Positions 1 through 5,971 of a stretch of DNA of 10,192 nt are shown here, one piece after another. Under the pieces are notes generated by a model. That model worked only from the letters and a program-made list of their open reading frames with translations. It was not told the origin of the DNA and did not search any database. This DNA comes from RPQK01 sp041946865 (GTDB taxonomy: Bacteria; Acidobacteriota; UBA6911; RPQK01): NCBI GenBank assembly GCA_041946865.1, contig JBHGBF010000203.1, forward strand, positions 1-10,192. The letters run 5' to 3'. Position 1 is the stretch's first letter, and each line of letters starts with the position of its first letter. Both the position numbers and the translations under genes were made by a program.

Positions 1-60
1 TCTGAACCTCTGAACCTCTGAACCTCTGAACCTTTGAACCTTTGAACCTTTGAACCTTTT
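1..60. repeat. Octamer tandem repeat upstream of rpsM
   Basis: Seven perfect 8-bp units fill positions 1-56: four TCTGAACC (1-32) followed by three TTTGAACC (33-56), then a partial TTTT. The variants are sorted in blocks, not mixed, which fits expansion by replication slippage. The array runs into the left edge of the window, so more copies may lie upstream. It ends only 2 nt before the rpsM Shine-Dalgarno sequence (GGAG, 62-65), so in the mRNA it lies just 5' of the ribosome-binding site. No promoter or S4-binding pseudoknot can be recognised in it. Confidence 0.95.
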
Positions 61-71
61 CGGAGAAAGAT

Positions 72-449
72 ATGGCACGAATCGCAGGTGTGAACATACC
101 CGACAACAAGCGGGTCCAGATCGGGTTGACTTACATTTTCGGCATCGGCCGGTCAAGGGCCACGCGCATCTGTAAGCAGGCGGATGTCGACATCAACAAG
201 AAAATCAAGGACTTGTCTGAAGAGGAAGCCTCCCGCATCCGCCAGATTATTCAAGACGAGGGCGGGATTGAAGGCGACCTCCGCAAGGAAGTCCAGCTGA
301 ACATCAAGCGCTTGATGGATATCGGCTGCTACCGGGGATTGCGCCACCGGCGTGGTCTGCCGGTACGCGGGCAAAGGACTCATACCAACGCCAGAACCCG
401 AAAAGGCCCGCGCAAAGGCGGCATCCGGAAGAAGAAGACAACGAGATAG
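72..449 (+). CDS. rpsM: 30S ribosomal protein S13
   Basis: S13 sits in the head of the 30S subunit, where it contacts 16S rRNA, the P-site tRNA through its basic tail, and the 50S subunit. The 125-residue length is normal for the family. The N-terminus MARIAGVNIP, the helix-two-turn-helix region with YIFGIG near residues 21-26, and the basic tail with RGQRTHTNARTRKG near residues 99-112 are family hallmarks. The ATG at 72 follows GGAG at 62-65 with a 6-nt spacer. It is the first complete gene of an alpha operon in the usual order. In E. coli this operon is repressed by S4 acting near the rpsM start; nothing comparable can be recognised here because the leader visible in the window is a tandem repeat. 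Confidence 0.98.
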   Translation: MARIAGVNIPDNKRVQIGLTYIFGIGRSRATRICKQADVDINKKIKDLSEEEASRIRQIIQDEGGIEGDLRKEVQLNIKRLMDIGCYRGLRHRRGLPVRGQRTHTNARTRKGPRKGGIRKKKTTR

Positions 450-462
450 TCGGCTGACCGGG

Positions 463-586
463 TGACAGGTCAACAAAGGATGAAGGATGAAGGATGAAGG
501 ATGAAGAAAGACAAGGATGAAGGATGAAGAAAGAAAAGCGCCTCGTGCTTTGCTATCCTTCATCCTTGTCTTTCGGTCACCTGTCA
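463..586 (+). repeat. Nested inverted repeat in rpsM-rpsK spacer
   Basis: A perfect 20-bp inverted repeat pairs 506-525 with 555-574 across a 29-nt loop. A second 8-bp pair (TGACAGGT 463-470 with ACCTGTCA 579-586) encloses it. The loop can form a further 5-bp stem (535-539 with 547-551). In the rpsM-rpsK mRNA this would be a strong hairpin ending 6 nt before the rpsK Shine-Dalgarno sequence. No T-run follows, so it does not look like a standard intrinsic terminator. An mRNA-processing, stabilising or attenuating role is possible but unproven. Confidence 0.85.
478..528 (+). repeat. GGATGAA heptamer microsatellite
   Basis: Four contiguous GGATGAA units occupy 478-505. After a GAAAGACAA interruption (506-514), two more occupy 515-528. 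The 3' arm of the inverted repeat (555-574) contains the complementary ATCCTTCATCC, so it can pair in several registers with different heptamers, giving alternative hairpins with different loop sizes. The tract lies in the non-coding rpsM-rpsK spacer. The units read as low-complexity peptide in all frames and do not look coding. Confidence 0.93.
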
Positions 587-602
587 GTAATTGAGGAGAA
601 CC

Positions 603-1013
603 ATGGCACAGGCTGGCAAAAAATCATTCAAGAAGAAGTCGGCTAAGAAGAAGGAAAAGAAGGTCATCGCCCACGGCATTGCCCATATTCAGGCCACCTT
701 CAACAACACGCTGGTCAGCATCAGCGACCTGGAGGGCAATGTCCTGAGCAGCTCGAGCGCCGGCGCGCAGGGCTTTAAAGGGAGTCGCAAGAGCACGCCT
801 TTCGCTGCTTCGCAGGCAGCCCACACGGCCGCCGCGGCCGCTCGCGACCAGTACGGCATGAAGTACTGCGACGTGCGCATCAAAGGCCCGGGCGCGGGAC
901 GAGAGGCGGCGATCAGGTCCATCCAGGCCGCCGGTCTGGAAGTCCGGTCAATCAAGGACGTGACCCCCATCCCGCACAACGGCTGCCGGCCGCCGAAGCG
1001 GAGGAGAGTCTAA
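603..1013 (+). CDS. rpsK: 30S ribosomal protein S11
   Basis: S11 binds 16S rRNA in the 30S platform next to S6-S18 and helps shape the mRNA exit region. The predicted protein is 136 residues, slightly longer than the common form of about 129 because of a Lys-rich N-terminus. Family signatures include HIQATFNNTLVSI, the SAGAQGFKGSRKSTPFAA region, and the C-terminal IPHNGCRPPKRRRV. The ATG at 603 is chosen because GAGGAG (593-598) lies just upstream. An in-frame TTG at 591 would start before that site and add four non-conserved residues, so it is rejected. The gene ends with tandem stops TAA-TAG. The 153-bp gap from rpsM is unusually long for this operon and holds the repeats described separately. 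Confidence 0.98.
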   Translation: MAQAGKKSFKKKSAKKKEKKVIAHGIAHIQATFNNTLVSISDLEGNVLSSSSAGAQGFKGSRKSTPFAASQAAHTAAAAARDQYGMKYCDVRIKGPGAGREAAIRSIQAAGLEVRSIKDVTPIPHNGCRPPKRRRV

Positions 1014-1088
1014 TAGACAGCTGGACGGCTGGCGGGTCGGTGTGAACCAACTGGATTCCACGGTCAGCTCTGAAAGGTTAGTCAATTC

Positions 1089-1106
1089 GGAGGATAACGA
1101 AACTTG
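1089..1106 (+). promoter_or_regulatory. Ribosome-binding site and TTG start of rpsD
   Basis: GGAGGA at 1089-1094 is a near-consensus Shine-Dalgarno sequence, 9 nt upstream of TTG at 1104-1106. Translating from that TTG gives MARYTGPVCRLCRR, the canonical S4 N-terminus. No in-frame ATG is available before residue 17, which would remove two of the four zinc-ligand cysteines. The initiator is therefore TTG. Confidence 0.9.
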
Positions 1107-1739
1107 GCACGCTACACGGGTCCGGTCTGCAGGTTATGCAGACGCGAAGGGATGAAGCTGTTCCTCAAGGGGCAGCGCTGTTTCACAGAGAAGTGCGCGA
1201 TTGAAAAGCGCAATTTTGTGCCGGGAGAACACGGGCGCAACGTCCGGGTCCGAAGCAAGGTCATCGGCTACGGTCTGCAGCTGCGCGAGAAACAGAAGGT
1301 CAAGAGGATTTACGGGATCGTTGAAAGGCAGTTCCGCCGGTATTTTGAGAAAGCGGCTCGCCGCAAGGGAATTACCGGCGAGGTGCTACTGCAGCTGCTC
1401 GAACGGCGGCTTGATAACGTCGTTTGCCGCTTGGGCTTTGCCGGGTCCCGCAGACAGGCACGGCAACTCGTGCGTCACGGCCACATTGCGGTTAACGGTC
1501 GGAGAGTGACGATCCCGTCCTATCTGCTGAATCGGGGTGACGAGGTGGCGGTCCGGGAAAAGAGCCGGAAGGTGCCGGTTATCGTCAACTCGTTGCAGGA
1601 GGTTCCGGGTCGCGGCGTTCCCAGCTGGCTGACCCTGGATGCGGACAACTTCAAGGGCCAGGTTCTCGAGCTTCCGAGGCGTGCCGACATCGCCATGCCC
1701 ATTGAAGAACAGCTGATCGTTGAGCTCTATTCGAAATAA
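1104..1739 (+). CDS. rpsD: 30S ribosomal protein S4 (zinc-finger form)
   Basis: S4 is a primary 16S rRNA-binding protein that nucleates 30S body assembly and helps form the mRNA entry channel; in many bacteria it also represses its own operon. The 211-residue protein has the S4 N-terminal domain (about 1-95) and the S4 RNA-binding fold (about 100-165, containing the VCRLGFAGSRRQARQLVRHGHIAVNG region). Four cysteines, C9, C12, C26 and C31 (CX2C-X13-CX4C), form the predicted zinc site of the 'C+' type; many bacteria, E. coli included, lack the complete set. The start is TTG with a strong Shine-Dalgarno sequence. The gene lies 90 bp after rpsK and 103 bp before rpoA, in the standard alpha-operon position. 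Confidence 0.98.
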   Translation: MARYTGPVCRLCRREGMKLFLKGQRCFTEKCAIEKRNFVPGEHGRNVRVRSKVIGYGLQLREKQKVKRIYGIVERQFRRYFEKAARRKGITGEVLLQLLERRLDNVVCRLGFAGSRRQARQLVRHGHIAVNGRRVTIPSYLLNRGDEVAVREKSRKVPVIVNSLQEVPGRGVPSWLTLDADNFKGQVLELPRRADIAMPIEEQLIVELYSK

Positions 1740-1842
1740 GTCTTCGCGCGGAACTGTGCGGACGGGCGCCGCAGGGGACTCTTGAGCTTTTCCGCGAGTT
1801 ACCGTCTGTCTGCGCGTCTTCCGCGAACTTGGAGAACCGTAT

Positions 1843-2829
1843 ATGAAAGGTTTACAGAAACCGAAGAGACTTGCTTCCGACGCGGGAAGCAAGAGCGCCA
1901 CCTTTTGTCATTTTTATGCGCAGCCTTTCGAGCGCGGATTCGGCACGACGATCGGTAACGCGTTGCGCCGGATTATGCTCTCTTCTATCGAAGGGGCGGC
2001 GATTACGGCCGTCAAGATCGAGGGAGTGCTGCATGAATTTTCATCCATACCGGGTGTCCGCGAGGACGTCACCGACGTCATCATGAACCTCAAGCAGATC
2101 CCTTTGAAGCTGCACGTCGACCATCCGAAGACGCTTTACCTCGAGTCTAACGGGCCGGGCGACCTGAAGTCCGGAGACATCAAGCCCGATCCCGACGTCG
2201 AGGTTCTCGATCCCAACATTCACATCGCCACGGTTAACGAGACCGCGAATGTGAAGATCGAGATGAGGGTGAAGTTAGGCCGCGGCTATGTGTCGGCCGA
2301 CGAGAACTTCGACGATGATCTCGACATCGGGTACATCCCCATTGACTCGGTTCATTCTCCGGTCAGAAAGGTCAACTACAACGTCGAGGCCGCGCGCCTC
2401 GGGCAGGCGACCGATTACGATCGGCTGAACCTGGACATCTGGACCAACGGTTGCCTGAGACCGCAGGAAGCCCTGGCGCAGGCCGCCAAGATCCTCAAGG
2501 ACCACATGTTCATCTTCATCAACTTTGATGAAGAACCCGAGAGGTCCGAACGCGAGGACGAGCGCGATCTCGAGTCGATCAACGAAAACCTGAACCGCTC
2601 GGTCGAAGAATTGGAGCTGTCCGTTCGCTCCTACAACTGCTTGAAGAACGCCAATATTCAGACGATCGGGGAGCTGGTGACCAAGAGCGAAGCGGAAATG
2701 CTCAAGACCAAGAACTTCGGGCGCAAGTCGCTGAACGAGATCAAGGAAATCCTCTCCGGCATGGGCCTGTCCTTCGGCATGAAGCTGGATGACAAGGGCC
2801 GGCCGATCCGGGAGAAAGTGGAAGCGTAA
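1843..2829 (+). CDS. rpoA: DNA-directed RNA polymerase subunit alpha
   Basis: The alpha dimer is the scaffold on which the beta and beta' subunits assemble, and its C-terminal domain binds UP elements and activators. The 328-residue length is normal. The N-terminal domain (about 1-230) has the FERGFGTTIGNALRR dimerisation and assembly motif near residues 27-41 and the PGVREDVTDVIMNLK stretch. An acidic and charged linker (about 227-245, rich in E, R and D) joins it to the C-terminal domain. That domain carries VRSYNCLKNANI, where R262 aligns with the DNA-contacting R265 of E. coli alpha, followed by the helix-hairpin-helix NFGRKSLNEIKEIL. ATG at 1843 is preceded by GGAG (1831-1834) with an 8-nt spacer. 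Between rpsD and rplQ, this is the classical location, so alpha is co-produced with ribosomal proteins. Confidence 0.99.
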   Translation: MKGLQKPKRLASDAGSKSATFCHFYAQPFERGFGTTIGNALRRIMLSSIEGAAITAVKIEGVLHEFSSIPGVREDVTDVIMNLKQIPLKLHVDHPKTLYLESNGPGDLKSGDIKPDPDVEVLDPNIHIATVNETANVKIEMRVKLGRGYVSADENFDDDLDIGYIPIDSVHSPVRKVNYNVEAARLGQATDYDRLNLDIWTNGCLRPQEALAQAAKILKDHMFIFINFDEEPERSEREDERDLESINENLNRSVEELELSVRSYNCLKNANIQTIGELVTKSEAEMLKTKNFGRKSLNEIKEILSGMGLSFGMKLDDKGRPIREKVEA

Positions 2830-2874
2830 CCCGCGCCGCCAAGACGCGGACAGAGCACGAATTTACGCGGAAAG

Positions 2875-2911
2875 ATAGAGCAGGTAAGCATGCGACATCA
2901 TAGAGCAGGTA
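2875..2911 (+). repeat. 12-bp direct repeat across the rplQ start
   Basis: ATAGAGCAGGTA occurs exactly at 2875-2886 and again at 2900-2911, 25 bp apart. The first copy supplies the weak AGGT (2882-2885) that probably acts as the rplQ Shine-Dalgarno sequence. The second lies inside the gene and encodes part of the conserved HRAGR segment (residues 4-8). This may be a small local duplication or coincidence; no function is evident. Confidence 0.75.
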
Positions 2912-3444
2912 GGAAACTGGGCCGCGTGGCGAGCCATCGTAAGGCCCTTATGCGAACCCTGGTCACCCAGTTCCTGGACCGGGAAAGGCTGATCACGACG
3001 GTTCCGAAGGCTAAGGAACTGCGGCCCTTCGCGGAAAAGATCATCACTCTGGCCAAGCGCGAGACTCTGCATGCACGGCGTCAGGCTCTGGCGGTGTTGC
3101 GCAAGAAGACCGTGGTGTCAAAGCTCTTCGAGACACTCGCTCCGCGTTTTGCCGACCGCAATGGCGGCTACTGCCGTATTGTGCGGTTAGGAGTCCGCAA
3201 AGGCGACGCCGCGGAGCTGGCGATCATAGAGCTGCTGGGCAGCGAGTACCAGGCCGCCAAACCAGCTAAAGGCGCAAAAAAGGCCGGCAGGGGCAGCGAA
3301 GCCAAGAAGGAAAAGCCGGAGGCCGCCGCGGAGAAAAAGTCCGCTTCGGCGCCAAACGCCAGATCGAAAAAGAGCGAAGAAGCGCCGGCTGAAGAGAAGC
3401 CGGCGAAACGCCGTTCGAAGAAGGCGGAGCCGGAAGAGAAGTGA
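2890..3444 (+). CDS. rplQ: 50S ribosomal protein L17, C-terminally extended
   Basis: L17 binds 23S rRNA near the peptide exit tunnel on the 50S subunit. The core (residues 1-119) is typical: MRHHRAGRKLGR at the N-terminus, SHRKALMRTLVTQFL near residues 16-30, then GGYCRIVRLGVRKGDAAELAIIEL. It is followed by about 65 residues made mostly of Lys, Ala, Glu, Ser and Pro (120-184), giving 184 residues against about 115-130 in many bacteria. The tail looks disordered and basic-acidic mixed, as seen in extended ribosomal proteins of several phyla. The ATG at 2890 has only a weak upstream AGGT, so translation may depend partly on coupling to rpoA, which ends 60 bp earlier. This is the last gene of the operon. 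Confidence 0.97.
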   Translation: MRHHRAGRKLGRVASHRKALMRTLVTQFLDRERLITTVPKAKELRPFAEKIITLAKRETLHARRQALAVLRKKTVVSKLFETLAPRFADRNGGYCRIVRLGVRKGDAAELAIIELLGSEYQAAKPAKGAKKAGRGSEAKKEKPEAAAEKKSASAPNARSKKSEEAPAEEKPAKRRSKKAEPEEK

Positions 3445-3472
3445 CTACTGAGGGATACGAGGTACGCCGGAG

Positions 3473-3568
3473 GCCGCAGGCGTGCCCGAGAGTTGTTGGC
3501 GCAGGGGAACACTGCCGCAAGCGCAGCGTCTTTCAGAGCCGCAAGCGAGATCCCACAGAGCCGCAAGC
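3473..3568 (+). repeat. Recurring GCCGCAAGC motif after rplQ
   Basis: GCCGCAAGC occurs three times (3514-3522, 3538-3546, 3560-3568), spaced 24 and 22 bp, with a one-base variant GCCGCAGGC at 3473-3481. Two copies extend to the 13-bp identity CAGAGCCGCAAGC (3534-3546, 3556-3568). It lies in the 199-bp gap between the convergent ends of rplQ and the YIP1-like gene. A weak stem CCGCAA/TTGCGG (3561-3566 with 3579-3584) falls at its end, but no convincing intrinsic terminator is visible. Nothing else recognisable is present in this gap. Confidence 0.6.
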
Positions 3569-3643
3569 ACAGCGCTTTTTGCGGAGCGCGGCGGGTGCGT
3601 GCAGGCTTGGAATCACCGGCATACTTCCTTGTGAGAAATCTGG

Positions 3644-4378
3644 TTAGGTAAACAAAGCCGTCCCGCCCGTCTTCAATCCCACCCAGACCAGCCAGAGGAC
3701 GAGCACCATCGCCGCCGAAGCCTTAAACGACTTGCGTCCGACGACCGACATCCCCAGCGAGAGCAGGAAAAGGTAGTAGAACGTCAGGATGTCGACCGAA
3801 GACAACGCTGCAAACAGCACGGGAGACTCGGTGCGGGAGACGAATGCCCCGAGGTGCGAGGCGACCAGGTTTTGAATGTCCAGTTCCGTCGGATCTGGGG
3901 CGAGCGTCACCACCAGAGCACTGATCACCGTCGAAACGATCGTGGAGGCGAAGAGACTGTGCACCACCACGGAAAAGACCCGGTTGAACTTCGCGTCGGA
4001 CCCGATCAACCAGAACAGCGCCAGCAGGAGTCCGGCCGTGAGGAGCATGACGATGGGGGTCCCGATGATCATCGTCCCGTATCTGATCGCCTTCATGGTG
4101 GGCGAGTTCATCATCTGGATTTGCTCTTCAGTCATTTCCCGGCCTTGAGACTGGGCTTGCTGCATCATGATGTTCTCGAAGCCTATCGTCTCCATGACCC
4201 AGATGATCCCGATGCTTCCTATGATGACGCAGAGGATCGCGGCTATCAGCCAGGTCGGTTTTTGGGCTATTTCCTGGAAGGTCTCCTTGGGCTGAAAGAA
4301 GATTCCCTGTAGTCTCCAAAGCGAACCCTTTGCCGGCGGCCCCGACGGCTGCTCAAGTTTCTCTGCCAGGTTTTCCAT
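3644..4378 (-). CDS. YIP1-like integral membrane protein
   Basis: The predicted protein has 244 residues. After a soluble N-terminus with a short amphipathic segment (WRLQGIFFQPKETFQEIAQKP, residues 21-41, quoted in two parts: WRLQGIFFQP then KETFQEIAQKP) come five probable membrane helices at about 42-62, 102-126, 134-160, 186-213 and 220-238. The pattern 'F-x-P-K-E-T-F' followed by hydrophobic segments is characteristic of bacterial YIP1-domain proteins. Their function is unknown; eukaryotic Yip1 relatives act in vesicle trafficking, which does not transfer. A Met- and Gln-rich loop lies at about 71-90. The start at 4378 is chosen because GAGGAG lies about 7 nt upstream on this strand; the open frame continues far upstream but the extension is charged low-complexity sequence overlapping the divergent permease gene. 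The gene converges with rplQ and diverges from the permease. Confidence 0.78.
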   Translation of the reverse strand: MENLAEKLEQPSGPPAKGSLWRLQGIFFQPKETFQEIAQKPTWLIAAILCVIIGSIGIIWVMETIGFENIMMQQAQSQGREMTEEQIQMMNSPTMKAIRYGTMIIGTPIVMLLTAGLLLALFWLIGSDAKFNRVFSVVVHSLFASTIVSTVISALVVTLAPDPTELDIQNLVASHLGAFVSRTESPVLFAALSSVDILTFYYLFLLSLGMSVVGRKSFKASAAMVLVLWLVWVGLKTGGTALFT

Positions 4379-4389
4379 ATTGGGTCTCC

Positions 4390-4445
4390 TCTCGGACTGT
4401 CTCGGACTTTCCGGCCAATTGTATGCGAACCGGCAGCCCGCACAA
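4390..4445 (-). promoter_or_regulatory. Candidate promoter and tandem site for the YIP1-like gene
   Basis: On the - strand, TACAAT (4418-4423; five of six matches to the -10 consensus) lies 16 bp downstream of TTGTGC (4440-4445; three of six at -35). Transcription would start near 4411, giving a leader of about 33 nt. Just downstream, AGTCCGAGA occurs twice (4400-4408 and 4390-4398 on the + strand as TCTCGGACT), exactly 10 bp apart, so both copies face the same side of the helix. Such an arrangement could be an operator, but this is inference. Confidence 0.35.
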
Positions 4446-4481
4446 AGACCGAAGTTAGGGAGTTGTTTGTCGCACATCTCC

Positions 4482-4509
4482 TTGACACAATGAGTGAAGC
4501 GGGTAAGTG
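4482..4509 (+). promoter_or_regulatory. Weak candidate promoter for the permease operon
   Basis: A perfect -35 hexamer TTGACA lies at 4482-4487, facing the permease gene. The best-placed -10 candidate, TAAGTG (4504-4509, 16-bp spacer), is poor. The position in the divergent intergenic region is suitable, but the match is incomplete, so confidence is low. Confidence 0.22.
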
Positions 4510-4552
4510 CCCGGCCGCTTGGCGCGCACGCATCCCGCCGGGACCAGCGATC

Positions 4553-5968
4553 ATGTTCAGATACCTGCTCTACCAGATCGAGTACCGGCGCTGGCTGTTC
4601 CTGGCCCTGGCGGTTGCCCTGATCATCCACGTCGCGCCGGTCCAGACCTCGCTCACCGCTGCCGGCAAGTCGACTCTGGCAATCGTGTTGATGACGGTCC
4701 TGCTGGTCATTTTTGAGCCCATTCCCTTGCCCGTGATTTCTTTCCTGATCGCGGTGCTGGAGGTGTTGTTCCGGATAGCCCGGCCGGCCGACGTAGCTCA
4801 GTCTTTTATGAGCGACTCGGTCATCTTCATCATGGGATCGCTGATGCTGGCTGTGGCTATCGTCAAGCAGCAACTGGACAAGCGCATCCTGTTCTTCATT
4901 CTCCGTCTCACCCGGGACAACGTTCGGCTGACGGTCATGTCTCTGGTCTTCATCGCCGGTCTTCTGGCCTCGGTCATGGGAGAGCACTCAGTGGCGGCGA
5001 TCATGCTGCCGGTCAGCCTGGTCCTGGTTCGGATCTGGCAGGAAAACCAGGTCCGGGAGTCCACTCAACCGATTATCTTCCTGATGGCCGTGGCGTACGG
5101 TGCGGCGGTGGCGGCGGTCGGCACCCCGTCCGGAGGCGCACGAAACGCCATTATGCTGAGCTACTGGGAACGGGTCTCCGGCCTCCGGGTGAGCTATCTT
5201 GAATGGATCGTGGGCATGTATCCGCTGGTGCTTGCGCAGCTGCCGATCCTCTACTTTCTCGTGCTTCGGGTTTACCGGCCGGCCGCCGGCGGCCTTGCAC
5301 GCGCCTACTCGTTTCTACGGCGCGAGATGCATCAGCAGCGGCAGTTCAGCGTGGAAGACTGGATCACGGTCAGCATCCTGCTCTTCACCGTGTTTCTCTG
5401 GATCGTCTTCAGCGATACCCTGGGTCTCGGTCCGATTGCCCTCGTGGGGGTCCTCCTGTGTGTCATCAGCGGAGTTTTGAACTGGGAAGACATCAGCCAC
5501 GATGTGAACTGGGGAGTGCCGATTCTTTACGCCGCCATCATCTCGGTGGGACTCTGGATGGACTCGACGGGCGCGGCGGACTGGATTGCCGACGGGCTCC
5601 AGTTCCTGCTAGGATTCGAAAGCGGCGGAGGCCGACTGCTCTTGATCATGACTCTGACCCTGCTGTCGATGCTTGTCGGGGCGGCTGTCAGCAGCGGTCC
5701 TGCCATTGCCTTGTTGGGTCCTGTATTCCTGCGTCAGGCACAACTTTCGGGGGCCGATCCGCTGGTTTTCGGGATGATCCTTGTGGCCGGCGCGAGCTAT
5801 GCCAATTTCACCCCGGTCAGTTCTCCGGCCTGTACGATCATCTACGGCAGCGGCATGGTGCCTAAGAGTGACTACTGGGCGCTCGGCCTCCCCCTGGCGC
5901 TCGTTTCGTTTGTGGTCATTGTCGTGTTTGCCTATTTTTACTGGCCGTTTGTGACGTCCTGTTTCTAA
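4553..5968 (+). CDS. SLC13/DASS-like permease (ion transporter superfamily)
   Basis: The 471-residue protein has about a dozen hydrophobic segments in two related halves, as in the divalent anion:Na+ symporter (SLC13/CitMHS) group, which take up dicarboxylates, citrate or sulfate. First half: GEHSVAAIMLPV (from G143) and GTPSGGARNAIML (190-202). Second half: SSGPAIALLGPVF (from S380), then GASYANFTPVSSPACTIIYGSG beginning at G413 (22 residues, given here as GASYANFTPVS plus SPACTIIYGSG). These align with the re-entrant hairpin and following helix in each repeat of the family. The Ser-Asn-Thr triplets that hold substrate carboxylate and Na+ in well-studied members are replaced by Glu-His-Ser (144-146) and Ser-Ser-Gly (380-382), so substrate and coupling ion are uncertain. 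The ATG at 4553 is chosen because MFRYLLYQIEYRRW leads directly into the first helix; starts at 4463 and 4490 add non-hydrophobic residues. The upstream Shine-Dalgarno sequence is weak (GGGA, 4540-4543). It lies 3 bp before the stress-protein gene. Confidence 0.82.
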   Translation: MFRYLLYQIEYRRWLFLALAVALIIHVAPVQTSLTAAGKSTLAIVLMTVLLVIFEPIPLPVISFLIAVLEVLFRIARPADVAQSFMSDSVIFIMGSLMLAVAIVKQQLDKRILFFILRLTRDNVRLTVMSLVFIAGLLASVMGEHSVAAIMLPVSLVLVRIWQENQVRESTQPIIFLMAVAYGAAVAAVGTPSGGARNAIMLSYWERVSGLRVSYLEWIVGMYPLVLAQLPILYFLVLRVYRPAAGGLARAYSFLRREMHQQRQFSVEDWITVSILLFTVFLWIVFSDTLGLGPIALVGVLLCVISGVLNWEDISHDVNWGVPILYAAIISVGLWMDSTGAADWIADGLQFLLGFESGGGRLLLIMTLTLLSMLVGAAVSSGPAIALLGPVFLRQAQLSGADPLVFGMILVAGASYANFTPVSSPACTIIYGSGMVPKSDYWALGLPLALVSFVVIVVFAYFYWPFVTSCF

Positions 5969-5971
5969 GTT

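Noticed and set aside
153..563. Open frame on the - strand through the heptamer repeat, reading as repeated SSFILHP-like peptide
   Set aside because: The peptide is the translation of the GGATGAA microsatellite followed by antisense rpsM. It has no independent coding signal.
1741..1831. Similar TCTTCGCGCGGAACT and TCTTCCGCGAACTT segments and a 7-bp CGCGGAA/TTCCGCG pairing between rpsD and rpoA
   Set aside because: The matches are imperfect and the possible stem has a 36-nt loop. It is not strong enough to call a regulatory element.
4379..4987. Upstream extension of the YIP1-like open frame
   Set aside because: The extra 203 codons encode charged low-complexity sequence antisense to the permease. 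A Shine-Dalgarno sequence sits just before the ATG at 4378.
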